Assembly (NCBI GenBank): GCA_040401595.1
Contig: JBBAOE010000005.1
Coordinates: forward strand, 62,001 to 126,000
Source of the DNA: RFPW01 sp040401595
Lineage (GTDB): Bacteria > Pseudomonadota > Gammaproteobacteria > Burkholderiales > Burkholderiaceae_E
Direction: 5' to 3'
Length of the DNA stretch: 64,000 bases
The notes beneath the pieces are model-generated. The model saw only the letters and a program-made list of their open reading frames with translations, ran no database searches and had not been told where the DNA came from. The translations under genes were made by a program, and so were the position numbers. This document shows positions 17,701-26,186 of the stretch, piece by piece (positions within the stretch are counted from its first letter, which is position 1; every line of letters begins with the position of its first letter).

Positions 17701-18643
17701 TCACGTCACGGGCCACGCTGTCAACGGTCCCAAGTCCGTCCGCCAACCCGAGATCGATCGAGCGCTGACCGGTCCAGAACAGCCCGGAAAAAAGCTCCGG
17801 ACGGTCTTTCAGTCGATCGCCTCGACCTTGCTTGACCGCCGCGATGAATTGATGGTGAATCTCATCGAGCATTTTCTGGACATGGACCCGCTGGCGTTCG
17901 CTGACGGGCAGAAACGGGTCGAGAATGCCCTTGTTCTCCCCCGCGGTCATCAGGCGGCGTTCGACCCCAAAGCGGTCCAGCGTCCCGACGAACCCGAAGC
18001 CGTCCATCAGCACGCCAATCGATCCAACGATACTGGCCTTATCGACAAAAATCCGATCGGTGGCGGCTGCCACGTAATAACCACCCGAAGCGCAGATTTC
18101 TTCGACAACGCTGTAGACCGCAATATCAGGATATTTGCTGCGCAGGCGCCGGATTTCATCATAAATGGCACCCGCCTGAACCGGACTGCCGCCGGGGCTA
18201 TTAACCCGCAGGATCACCCCGACGGTATTGGCGTCCTCGAATGCATTTTGCAGCGCCAGATTGATATTTTCCGCGCTGGCCAGTCCGTCCGACTCGATCG
18301 TGCCGCGCAAGTCAACCAGGGCCGTATGCCGGCCACCATGACTGGTACCGAAATCATCAAACGGCTTAAAAACACCGAAGAGTGTGATGACGGCGAGGCC
18401 GATGAAGGCAAATCGGAAAAAAATACTCCAACGGCGCCGACGCCGCTGCTCGGCGAGCGTCTCCAAGGCGAGGCGCTCGAGCAGCGATCGCTCCCAGGAA
18501 GCGCCCGCGGCTGGTGCCCCTTCAAGCCCGAACAACGGCAGGGCCGATGACTTCGGTGAATCGGGGCCCTGCGTCGGCTGAGCAGCTGGCCGCGGCGACG
18601 ACATGGGCGCATTGGTTGAATCTTCAGACATCGGAGCACTCAT
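17570..18643 (-). CDS. sppA: S49 family signal peptide peptidase (SppA-like)
   Basis: Membrane-anchored serine protease of the short SppA/SohB type that degrades cleaved signal peptides. The 357 residues comprise a Pro/Ser-rich cytoplasmic N terminus (1-45), basic RRRRRW, one membrane helix (about 73-90) and a single S49 domain. The catalytic Ser lies in ICASGGYYVAAATDRI and the Lys in TAGENKGILDPF; SIVGSIGV is the conserved following segment. Start and Rieske stop overlap as ATGA. Its 3' end overlaps the opposing methyltransferase frame by 131 bp. Confidence 0.92.
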   Translation of the reverse strand: MSAPMSEDSTNAPMSSPRPAAQPTQGPDSPKSSALPLFGLEGAPAAGASWERSLLERLALETLAEQRRRRRWSIFFRFAFIGLAVITLFGVFKPFDDFGTSHGGRHTALVDLRGTIESDGLASAENINLALQNAFEDANTVGVILRVNSPGGSPVQAGAIYDEIRRLRSKYPDIAVYSVVEEICASGGYYVAAATDRIFVDKASIVGSIGVLMDGFGFVGTLDRFGVERRLMTAGENKGILDPFLPVSERQRVHVQKMLDEIHHQFIAAVKQGRGDRLKDRPELFSGLFWTGQRSIDLGLADGLGTVDSVARDVIKEENVVDFSPRENVAERLVKRFGASAGKAIGFGALLDQPRLR

Positions 18644-19014
18644 TCAAGACTGGTGAGAAGCGACGGGGACAAGTCCACCCAGACCGAACCTTCCTGTTCG
18701 ATCACGGGAATTTTTCTCAGATTTCGGTTGCGGCATGGCCCATCAACACACGCACCGGATGCGGGCTCGTAGTTTGCCCCGTGGGTTGCGCAGACCAAAT
18801 ATACCCCTCGTTCGTCCAGAAATTGGCCGGGTAACCAATCCAGTTCGACCGGAACGTGCGCGCACCGGTTCAGATAGGCATAAGCCACACCGCCGGACCG
18901 AATGGCAAATGCCGGCAGTCGATCCGACACCTGAAAGCGCACACCGAGCCCCTGGTCGACCAAATCGGTCGACGCGCAAACCCGGATTCGACGGGAGGCA
19001 TCAGCTGAAGTCAT
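18640..19014 (-). CDS. Rieske [2Fe-2S] protein
   Basis: Small soluble Rieske-type ferredoxin-like protein, 124 residues from the ATG at 19014, which overlaps the preceding HAD gene stop as ATGA. The cluster ligands are Cys51-x-His53 (CAH) and Cys75-x-x-His78 (CATH), with the second loop followed by GANYEPASG, the normal spacing for a Rieske fold. No membrane helix or oxygenase domain is present. It is coupled by 4-bp overlaps to a HAD phosphatase upstream and sppA downstream; that order is common in Burkholderiales but the redox partner and function are unknown. Confidence 0.88.
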   Translation of the reverse strand: MTSADASRRIRVCASTDLVDQGLGVRFQVSDRLPAFAIRSGGVAYAYLNRCAHVPVELDWLPGQFLDERGVYLVCATHGANYEPASGACVDGPCRNRNLRKIPVIEQEGSVWVDLSPSLLTSLE

Positions 19015-19727
19015 GCGTTCAGGAGCGCCTGGGCCCGCAACCACGCGGCAAGGCATCCGACGGACTCATGGACCGGGTCCACGCCATCTTCGACCAGGAC
19101 CTCGCGCGGCTGGGCGCCATATCCAACTCCCACAAAGCGAGCGCCCGCCGCGCGCGCCATGCCGTGATCATGGGTCGTGTCGCCGATCATGAGGGCTCGG
19201 GCTGGTTCGAAGCCAAGCTCCTCGCACAAATCCTGCAGCATCCACGGGTGTGGCTTGGGCGCGCCTTCATCGGCACAACGGGTGGCATCAAAGTGCTGTC
19301 GCAACCCGGTTTGATCAAATGCCCGCTCCAGCCCGACCCGGGATTTTCCGGTCGCGACGGCCATCGCAATACCGCTCGCCCGCAGGGTGTCGAGCAGTTC
19401 CCGCATCCCATCGAAGATCTTCAGCAGAGGATCGCGGCCGAAATAATGCACCCGGTAGCGCTCAACAAATTCGCCAAGACGCTGCGGCGGCAAGGTGGGT
19501 ACGGCGAGGCGCAGCGCGTCCTGCAAGCCCAGCCCGATCACATGAGAGGCCTGCTGTGCATTGGGCTCGTCGAGTCCGAGGTCGCGGGCGGCAGCACGGA
19601 TCGAATCGGCAATGGCGCCCGTGGAATCGACGATGGTTCCGTCCCAATCAAACACGACCAGGTCCAGATCAGGCTTGGCCACGGGGAGGTTCAGCGAATC
19701 GTCGGAAAATTCAGAGTGATGCGTCAT
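19011..19727 (-). CDS. HAD-IA family phosphatase (Gph-like)
   Basis: Haloacid-dehalogenase superfamily hydrolase, 238 residues. Motif I is VFDWDGTIVDS (nucleophile Asp near residue 25), motif II VATGKSR, motif III lysine in APKPHPWML and motif IV IGDTTHDHGMA. The alpha-helical cap between motifs I and II fits subfamily IA, like phosphoglycolate phosphatase Gph. Its 5' end overlaps the rluC 3' end by 17 bp, so rluC, this gene, the Rieske gene and sppA form a compact unit. The substrate is inferred only by family; phosphoglycolate is one possibility. Confidence 0.87.
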   Translation of the reverse strand: MTHHSEFSDDSLNLPVAKPDLDLVVFDWDGTIVDSTGAIADSIRAAARDLGLDEPNAQQASHVIGLGLQDALRLAVPTLPPQRLGEFVERYRVHYFGRDPLLKIFDGMRELLDTLRASGIAMAVATGKSRVGLERAFDQTGLRQHFDATRCADEGAPKPHPWMLQDLCEELGFEPARALMIGDTTHDHGMARAAGARFVGVGYGAQPREVLVEDGVDPVHESVGCLAAWLRAQALLNA

Positions 19728-20667
19728 GGTTCAACAAATTCTCAAAAACTGCGGGTTGCGGCGCTTCGATCACCATCGATTGTTCAGTCAGCGGGTGCCG
19801 AAACGTCAACTGATGGGCATGCAAAAACATACGCCGCCAGCCAAGCTTGGCGCACCGGTCGTTCAAACCGAATTCACCATAGCGGTCATCGCCCAGGATG
19901 GGGAAGCCGGCATGGGCGCAATGGACCCGGATCTGGTGGGTGCGTCCCGTCTCGAGCTTCGCCTCAATCAAGGTTACCGGCCCGATCGGATTGCAATCCT
20001 GATGCTTGAGCCCGGTAATGATCGTCGAGGCGGATTGCCCGTCGGCACGCACATACACCATCCGTTCGCCATTCGAAGTCAGGGTCTTGACCAGCGGCCA
20101 GTCCAGACGCTTGCTGCGTAAAGGCCAGCGCCCCATCACGATCGCTCGATAGCGCTTGTCGGTCACGCCATCGCGCAACTGTGCATGCAGGCTCAGCAAG
20201 GCCGGTCGTCGTTTGGCGATCAGCAGCACGCCCGAGGTCCCGCGGTCGAGTCGGTGCACCAGTTCGAGAAAACGAGCCTGGGGACGCGAGGCCCTCAACC
20301 GCTCGATGACACCGTGCGCAATCCCACTCCCCCCATGAACGGCAATCCCAGCGGGCTTGTCGACCGCCAGCAGCGCCTCGTCCTCCCACAGGATCGGTAG
20401 CGTGATCGGAGCTGGCGTCGACTGATTGAATGCGAGTGCGGCGGTGCGCACAGGTGGGATGCGGACCTGATCGCCGGCATGCACCCGGGCATCGGCGCAG
20501 GAGCGCCCACGGTTGACGCGCACTTCGCCACTGCGAATCATCTTGTAAAGATGACTCTTGGGGACGCCTTTCAGTTCGTGGGCCAAGAAATTATCCAGCC
20601 GCTGACCATCATGCTCATCGCCGACGTCGACCATTCGACTGGCGCTCGGTGCGATTTCTTCGGTCAC
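19711..20667 (-). CDS. rluC: 23S rRNA pseudouridine synthase RluC
   Basis: Isomerises uridines 955, 2504 and 2580 of 23S rRNA (E. coli numbering). An S4 RNA-binding domain (QRLDNFLAHELKGVPKSHLYKMIRSGEVRVNRG) precedes the catalytic RsuA/RluA domain with LVHRLDRGTSGVLLIAK, whose Asp is the catalytic residue. The start is uncertain: GTG 20667 (318 residues) resembles homologues best, while ATG 20634 and GTG 20718 are alternatives. Divergent from rne across the long leader, the same pairing seen in E. coli. Confidence 0.93.
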   Translation of the reverse strand: MTEEIAPSASRMVDVGDEHDGQRLDNFLAHELKGVPKSHLYKMIRSGEVRVNRGRSCADARVHAGDQVRIPPVRTAALAFNQSTPAPITLPILWEDEALLAVDKPAGIAVHGGSGIAHGVIERLRASRPQARFLELVHRLDRGTSGVLLIAKRRPALLSLHAQLRDGVTDKRYRAIVMGRWPLRSKRLDWPLVKTLTSNGERMVYVRADGQSASTIITGLKHQDCNPIGPVTLIEAKLETGRTHQIRVHCAHAGFPILGDDRYGEFGLNDRCAKLGWRRMFLHAHQLTFRHPLTEQSMVIEAPQPAVFENLLNHDASL

Positions 20668-21196
20668 GCTGATATACTCAAAATTGTCTAACCCTATTGT
20701 AAGTGGGGCAACGGCCACCGGACCGCCTTCGGTCGGGTCCAGGAGATCGCAAATAGCCCAGAAAGTGGCTGTTGTCGCGAGACCGCCTGGATCGAAGGCA
20801 TTTCACCCGGGGCGGCCGGCACTTCATTGCAGTTGCGATGGGTTGGGCGCCAACGGGTGCCGCCAGGGATGGTGGCACTCAAAGTATCAGGATTTGCGTC
20901 CTCCACAGCGGCGCCGGGTGTGTCCGGCGCGTGGACGGATCGGTCCGACCTGAAGAGTTTCTTCGTGACGCGCTCAAATGGCGCGGCATGATCGCCCGAG
21001 CATACGGTTCTTTTTTCGGAGAGCAAGCGCCCATAGCGGGCCAGATCTCCTGTTTAACCGGACGCCCTCGCGCCATTGGCGCTCGAGCGCTCCGTCTGGA
21101 ATCGTTCACGCCCCCGCAATCTCTTTCGGTCGTCTTCCGTATTCGTCCGCGGGTTCGCGCGCGCACCTCGCACTCAGCGCGCCGGAGTAGAACTGA
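20668..21196 (+). promoter_or_regulatory. rluC-rne divergent region and long rne leader
   Basis: A stretch of about 530 bp with no convincing gene between divergent rluC and rne. It should hold both promoters and a long rne 5' untranslated leader. I see self-complementary elements such as GACCG/CGGTC at 20721-20734 and a CGGA/TCCG hairpin near 20938. In E. coli the rne leader mediates feedback control by RNase E; a similar role here is inference from position and length. No clear sigma-70 promoter pair stands out. Confidence 0.5.
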
Positions 21197-24100
21197 ATGA
21201 AGAGAATGCTGTTCAACGCAACCCACGCAGAAGAATTGCGGGTTGCCATTGTTGACGGACAAAAGCTGGTTGATATCGATATCGAATCAGCGGGTCGGGA
21301 ATCCCGGAAGTCCAATATTTACAAAGGCGTCGTGACTCGGGTTGAACCCAGTCTCGAAGCCTGTTTTGTCGCCTATGGCGAAGAGCGGCACGGTTTTTTG
21401 CCATTCAAGGAAATCGCCAAGCAGTATTTCCAGCCCGGCGTTGAAGGTCGCGCCACCATCAAGGAAGCGATCCGCGAAGGCCAGGAACTGCTGGTTCAGG
21501 TTGAAAAGGAGGAACGCGGCAACAAAGGGGCAGCGCTCACCACATTCCTTTCTCTGGCTGGGCGGTATCTGGTCCTGATGCCCAATAACCCGCGGGGTGG
21601 TGGGGTCAGCCGGCGCGTCGAGGGCGAAGACCGTCAGGAATTGCGCGAGGCGATGGATCAACTCGAAGTGCCGGGTGGCATGAGCCTGATCGCACGTACG
21701 GCCGGCATTGGGCGCGGTGTCGAAGAGTTGCAGTGGGACATGAATTACCTGCTGCAACTATGGAGAGCAATTGAAGAAGCCAGCAAAGCGGGCAATGGCG
21801 CGTACCTGATTTATCAGGAATCCAGCCTTGTCATTCGAGCGATCCGCGACTACTTCACTGCAGATATCGGCGAGATTCTGATCGACACCGACGACATCCA
21901 TGAGCAGGCGCGCCAGTTCATGGCCCATGTCATGCCCGGTGAGGTCAACCGCGTCAAACGCTACCGGGAAGATACGCCGCTCTTTTCGCGCTTTCAGATC
22001 GAACACCAGATCGAGACGGCCTACTCTCGTCTCGTCCCCCTGCCCTCCGGTGGCGCAGTGGTGATTGACCATACCGAGGCCTTGGTTGCGGTTGACGTCA
22101 ATTCGGCGCGGGCCACCAAAGGTTCCGACATCGAGGAAACCGCACTGCGCACGAATCTGGAAGCGGCTGATGAAGTCGCCCGCCAGATGCGCCTGCGTGA
22201 CCTTGGTGGACTCATCGTGATCGACTTCATCGACATGGAGAACACCAAGAGCCAGCGGGAGGTCGAAAACCGACTGCGCGATGCGCTCAGTGTCGATCGG
22301 GCCCGGGTTCAAATCGGCAAGATCAGCCGTTTTGGGCTGATGGAGATGTCGCGCCAGCGCCTGCGTCCAGCCCTCAACGAGGGCAATCACATGACCTGCC
22401 CACGCTGCAATGGCACGGGGGTGATCCGCGATATCGAATCCTCTGCGCTGCAGGTCCTGCGGGTCGTCCAGGAGGAGTCGATGAAAGAGAACTCTGCGGC
22501 GGTCTATGCCCAGGTTCCGGTCGACGTCGCCTCCTACCTCCTGAACGAGAAACGCACCGAAATCGCCAAGCTCGAAGCTCGGGTCAAGGTCGATATCGTC
22601 CTGATTCCGAACAAGCATCTTGAGACTCCACATTACCGTCTTGAGCGGCTCAAGCATGACGATGAACGGCTGGCGAACTACCGCGCCAGTTACTCCATGG
22701 CAGAAGGGCCGGCCGAAGACAGCTGGTACCTCAACCGCAAAACCGAACAGCCCAAGGCCCGCCAGGAAGCCGTCGTCAAGGGCATCACTCCAGACCAGCC
22801 GGCACCCGCCCATGTGCCCCGTGAATCCGAAGCCGTCGCGCCCAGGGCATCCGTCAGCCCGGCCGGGGCGCCGACTCAGACAACGGTTGCGGGCATCGCA
22901 ACGACAGGGTCTGAAAATCAGACCGGAATCATCGGTCGCATCATGGGTTGGCTACGGGGCAAGGCAGCCAATGAGGCTCAGGCCCCCCGACCCGCAGCCG
23001 TCGCCGCACCCGAAACCACGGATGAACGTTCCCGTGCGCCGAGAAATCCGCGTGAACCCCGCGAAACGCGGGATGGTCGCCCAGGGCGGGACGGAGCACG
23101 CCGGGACGGCCGGGCAGCGAACGACAGTCGCCGCTCCGAGACCGCCGGTCGCGCAGAGCCAACCGGTCGCTCCGAATCCCCGGGTCGTCAACGCGAGGAA
23201 CAAGGCCGCGAAAGCTCAGAAGGCCGAGGTGGTCGAGGCGGACGATCCGGTCGTCAGGATCGCCCCAGCGCCGAACCACGCGAGGGCTCGGAGTCCAGGG
23301 ATGAGCGCGCCCCGCGTGCAGAGTCACGACCCAACCAGGAGGGTCGCCCTCCCCGCGAACCACGCGCTCCACGTGAGGATCGCCCACCACGCCGTGCCTC
23401 GAGCACCGACGGCCCAGTAGAGGAGAACGAGGGCGCTGCAACAAGCGCTGCCGTTGCAGCGACGACAGGCGCAATGGCCGGACGCAGTTCAGCGGTATCG
23501 GGCGCGGCACGCGTGACCGAAGGCTCCGCCGTCGAGGACAACGAGGCTCTCATTGCCGGCTCAGAGGAAACCGTGGAATCGGGCGAAGCTGCAGAGCGTC
23601 GTCGTCGTCGTCGCCGTCGTGGCGGACGCCGCGATCGTAATGAGGGGGATCGGACGGAAACCGAGACCAATGCAGCGGGTGAACCACTGCAATCTGCAGA
23701 CGATTCCTCGCAGCCCTTGACGCCGATGTCGCTCGAGGCGCCTGCCGACTCGCAGGCAGCTCAAGCCGAACAGCTGCCCGCGGGGGATGCTGAGACGACG
23801 GAGGCCGCCGGGGCGTCTCAGGATCGCCCGGCGCGTGCGCCAAGAGCTCCCCGCAGTCGACGGCCAGTCGAGGGCGTCGAACCGGATGCAACGCAAGCGC
23901 AGGCCATCGTGCACTCCGCGGGTGAAACATCGCTCGACTCGGCTGAACCAACGTCATCGGGGTTTGGAGCGGCTGCGAACGAAGCGGCGATGCCGGTGCC
24001 TGAATCAGCTGCTACGACTGAATCGGCTGAAGCCGCATCGGTCCCGGTTACGGCTCAGGCAGCTCTGCCGATCACGGTCGCCGCGCAAACGCCGGCCTTG

Positions 24101-24442
24101 GCCGTGGCTAACGTTGTGGCGGATATCGTGCCGGCGCAGTCCGCTCTGGCCGACATGGCTCCCGTGATTGCCGAGCCGCACACGGGCACCGCGCAGACTC
24201 GGGGCACCGAAACCAGCGAAGCGGTCGTCGAAGCCACCCCACCCGTTGTGCTGACGGAGGTTGTTGCCAATGCAGGACTGGAGTGGGTGCAAACGCGCAG
24301 CGACCTCGTCGGTGCTGAAGGCGCGACCGAGCCCGTTGCGCCCCGCGCGCCCCGTCCCGTGCGCGTACGCAAGCCCAAAGCGGAAGTGGTGGTCGAGCCG
24401 CTGCAGATGGTGGAAACACGAAACGATTCCCCGCTGCCCTGA
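21197..24442 (+). CDS. rne: Ribonuclease E
   Basis: Essential endoribonuclease of the RNA degradosome. It has 1081 residues. The N-terminal catalytic half (about 1-525) contains the S1 domain (SNIYKGVVTRVEPSLEACFV), the DNase I-like active site with Asp near 301 (VAVDVNSARATKG) and Asp near 344 (IVIDFIDMEN), and the Zn-link CPRCNGTG near 401. The C-terminal half is disordered: RGG/RDGR-rich segments, an eight-arginine block (RRRRRRRRGG) near residue 800 and Ala/Pro/Glu-rich sequence, typical of RNA- and partner-binding tails. An exact degradosome partner site cannot be identified by eye. Confidence 0.97.
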   Translation: MKRMLFNATHAEELRVAIVDGQKLVDIDIESAGRESRKSNIYKGVVTRVEPSLEACFVAYGEERHGFLPFKEIAKQYFQPGVEGRATIKEAIREGQELLVQVEKEERGNKGAALTTFLSLAGRYLVLMPNNPRGGGVSRRVEGEDRQELREAMDQLEVPGGMSLIARTAGIGRGVEELQWDMNYLLQLWRAIEEASKAGNGAYLIYQESSLVIRAIRDYFTADIGEILIDTDDIHEQARQFMAHVMPGEVNRVKRYREDTPLFSRFQIEHQIETAYSRLVPLPSGGAVVIDHTEALVAVDVNSARATKGSDIEETALRTNLEAADEVARQMRLRDLGGLIVIDFIDMENTKSQREVENRLRDALSVDRARVQIGKISRFGLMEMSRQRLRPALNEGNHMTCPRCNGTGVIRDIESSALQVLRVVQEESMKENSAAVYAQVPVDVASYLLNEKRTEIAKLEARVKVDIVLIPNKHLETPHYRLERLKHDDERLANYRASYSMAEGPAEDSWYLNRKTEQPKARQEAVVKGITPDQPAPAHVPRESEAVAPRASVSPAGAPTQTTVAGIATTGSENQTGIIGRIMGWLRGKAANEAQAPRPAAVAAPETTDERSRAPRNPREPRETRDGRPGRDGARRDGRAANDSRRSETAGRAEPTGRSESPGRQREEQGRESSEGRGGRGGRSGRQDRPSAEPREGSESRDERAPRAESRPNQEGRPPREPRAPREDRPPRRASSTDGPVEENEGAATSAAVAATTGAMAGRSSAVSGAARVTEGSAVEDNEALIAGSEETVESGEAAERRRRRRRRGGRRDRNEGDRTETETNAAGEPLQSADDSSQPLTPMSLEAPADSQAAQAEQLPAGDAETTEAAGASQDRPARAPRAPRSRRPVEGVEPDATQAQAIVHSAGETSLDSAEPTSSGFGAAANEAAMPVPESAATTESAEAASVPVTAQAALPITVAAQTPALAVANVVADIVPAQSALADMAPVIAEPHTGTAQTRGTETSEAVVEATPPVVLTEVVANAGLEWVQTRSDLVGAEGATEPVAPRAPRPVRVRKPKAEVVVEPLQMVETRNDSPLP

Positions 24443-24450
24443 GGAACGCC

Positions 24451-24490
24451 CCCGGGGGGTGCCTGGAATTGCGAAATCCCAGCCCCCCCC
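24451..24490. terminator. GC-rich hairpin between convergent rne and the 115-aa gene
   Basis: A G6 run at 24454-24459 and CTGG at 24463-24466 can pair with CCAG at 24479-24482 and the C8 run to 24490, giving a strong imperfect hairpin in the 55-bp gap between two converging genes. No T-tract follows on either side, so it is not a textbook intrinsic terminator. Placement suggests a bidirectional transcription end. Confidence 0.4.
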
Positions 24491-24497
24491 GTCAAGA

Positions 24498-24845
24498 TCA
24501 GGTCGCCTGCTGTTTGTCGCCCTCGGGCAGACCCAAGTAGTGTCGACTGATCCGAAGTACCGCAGTGACATGGGGATTGTGGCCTGACCGTTGTGGTTCA
24601 TCTGAGCCGTCGGCCAACGACCAAGCGTCGGCTGCAATCAGCCGTTCCTCCCGAAATGAAGGATTGCCTGCATTCACTGTTGGCGGCATCCAGCTGGCCG
24701 GGCGCGCGTTAAATGCATCCCGAGAGTCGTTGTGGCTTGCCATGGCGCTGGGGACAGGCTTCTCATCTTCGCCGGAGACGGCAGACGGTGCGTAAAACAC
24801 AAACAATGGGACGGGCTCACCGCCCAAACTGGTACGGAATTGCAT
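24498..24845 (-). CDS. Hypothetical protein, 115 residues
   Basis: Unrecognised soluble protein of 115 residues beginning MQFRTSLGGEPVPLFVFY and ending LGLPEGDKQQAT; no signal peptide, membrane helix or known motif is visible. I regard it as real because its ATG is preceded by an excellent Shine-Dalgarno GGAGGA seven bases upstream, and before that by a perfect inverted repeat and a TATATA element. It converges on rne and is divergent from moaA. The function is unknown, and nothing in the sequence ties it to RNase E or molybdopterin synthesis. Confidence 0.55.
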   Translation of the reverse strand: MQFRTSLGGEPVPLFVFYAPSAVSGEDEKPVPSAMASHNDSRDAFNARPASWMPPTVNAGNPSFREERLIAADAWSLADGSDEPQRSGHNPHVTAVLRISRHYLGLPEGDKQQAT

Positions 24846-24851
24846 CGTTGA

Positions 24852-24887
24852 ATCCTCCGGAGCACGCGCCTCAAGGCGCGATATATA
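24852..24887 (-). promoter_or_regulatory. Leader hairpin, SD and -10-like element of the 115-aa gene
   Basis: Read on the minus strand, TATATA (24882-24887) is followed by the perfect inverted repeat CGCGCC-TTGA-GGCGCG (24865-24880) and then GGAGGA (about 24853-24858) seven bases from the ATG at 24845. The hairpin sits directly upstream of the ribosome-binding site and could stabilise the message or respond to a regulator. No good -35 box is visible. The region from here to moaA (25083) shows no other feature. Confidence 0.4.
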
Positions 24888-25082
24888 GGTGGCAAGCGGA
24901 CACTGAAAGTATCCGTCGAAGCGGCCTCGGCGCCGTCAGGAATTGGGCTGAAACGCCGAATTTTTCACCAACCTGGCTTGACGAGCCGCAGCAACCCGCA
25001 CGAGGTTGGACCGAAGACCTCAAGCGGTTGCCTACTGGCAGTATCATCTACCGTGCCTGCCCGAACCTTGATTTGGAAATTG

Positions 25083-26186
25083 ATGGCCGAACGCTCGATC
25101 CCGATCGCTGATCTTAGGTATTCGCCGGCCGCACCGACCATCCCGGCTCACGCCATCAGGCCTGATGGACTGCTGATGGACAAGCGAAGCCGCCCGCTGC
25201 GCGACCTCCGTATTTCAGTGACGGATCGTTGCAATTTCCGCTGCACATACTGCATGCCGAAATCCATCTTCGACCACGATTACCAGTTTCTGCCGCAGAC
25301 CTCCCTCCTGAGTTTTGAAGAGATCTTCAGGCTTGCCCAGATCTTTGTGGCGCATGGCACGGAAAAGCTTCGCCTCACCGGTGGCGAGCCCCTGCTGCGC
25401 AAGCATGTCGAAGTCCTGGTGGCGCAGCTGTCAACATTGCGAACAGTCAGCGGCGAACCGGTTGAACTGACACTTACAACCAATGCCACCCTGCTGGTCC
25501 GAAAGGCCAGTGCTCTGGCCGCTGCGGGACTGAAGCGGATCACAGTCAGTCTGGACGCCCTGGACGATCAGACCTTTCGGCGCATGAACGATGTCGACTT
25601 TCCGGTGGCCGATGTACTGGCGGGGATTGAAGCCGCCGACCGCGCCGGATTGCGTCCGATCAAGGTCAATATGGTGGTCCGCCGGGGTATCAATGACCAC
25701 GACATTCTGCCAATGGCGAACCACTTTCGGGGTACCGGGCATATCCTGCGATTCATCGAATATATGGATGTCGGGGCCTCCAATGGGTGGCGCCTGGACG
25801 AGGTCCTGTCGTCCACTGAAATCCTCGAACGCATCGGATCGGTCTACCCCCTGGAACCGATCGATGCAAACTACACGGGCGAAGTGGCTCAGCGCTGGCG
25901 TTACCTGGACGGGGGTGGCGAAATTGGCGTCATCTCCTCGGTCAGCCAACCATTTTGCGGCGACTGTTCGCGAGCCAGACTGTCAACCGAGGGTAGGCTC
26001 TATACCTGCCTGTTTGCCAGTGCTGGGCATGACCTGCGAGCACTGTTACGCGGTGGCCACGACGACGCGGCAATCGCCAGTGCAATCGGGTTGATCTGGC
26101 AGCAGCGCGAGGATCGGTACTCCGAGATCCGGTCCCAGGCGCAGGATCGCGCCGGTCGCATCGAGATGAGCTATATCGGTGGATAG
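25083..26186 (+). CDS. moaA: GTP 3',8-cyclase MoaA
   Basis: Radical-SAM enzyme for the first step of molybdenum-cofactor synthesis, from GTP to 3',8-cH2GTP. I take the ATG at 25083, giving 367 residues, typical of Burkholderiales MoaA with its leader region before RPLRDLRISVTD. The N-terminal [4Fe-4S] motif is CNFRCTYC, the SAM segment is LRLTGGEPLLR, the C-terminal cluster is CGDCSRARLSTEGRLYTC, and the chain ends in GG as catalytically required. The gene overlaps moeA by 8 bp. Moco made here would be needed by the xanthine dehydrogenase at the end of the window. Confidence 0.96.
   Translation: MAERSIPIADLRYSPAAPTIPAHAIRPDGLLMDKRSRPLRDLRISVTDRCNFRCTYCMPKSIFDHDYQFLPQTSLLSFEEIFRLAQIFVAHGTEKLRLTGGEPLLRKHVEVLVAQLSTLRTVSGEPVELTLTTNATLLVRKASALAAAGLKRITVSLDALDDQTFRRMNDVDFPVADVLAGIEAADRAGLRPIKVNMVVRRGINDHDILPMANHFRGTGHILRFIEYMDVGASNGWRLDEVLSSTEILERIGSVYPLEPIDANYTGEVAQRWRYLDGGGEIGVISSVSQPFCGDCSRARLSTEGRLYTCLFASAGHDLRALLRGGHDDAAIASAIGLIWQQREDRYSEIRSQAQDRAGRIEMSYIGG

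Noticed and set aside
18735..20009. Plus-strand open frame of 424 codons
   Set aside because: Antisense to the Rieske, HAD and rluC genes, each with complete motifs on the minus strand.
20694..21026. Minus-strand 110-codon frame in the rne leader
   Set aside because: Overlaps the rluC upstream region, has no ribosome-binding site or domain, and composition is that of a chance frame.
21758..22813. Minus-strand open frame of 351 codons inside rne
   Set aside because: Antisense to the conserved catalytic domain of RNase E; no domain seen.
24888..25082. Moco riboswitch upstream of moaA
   Set aside because: The region is short and I could not find the conserved moco-motif helices; a covariance-model search would decide.
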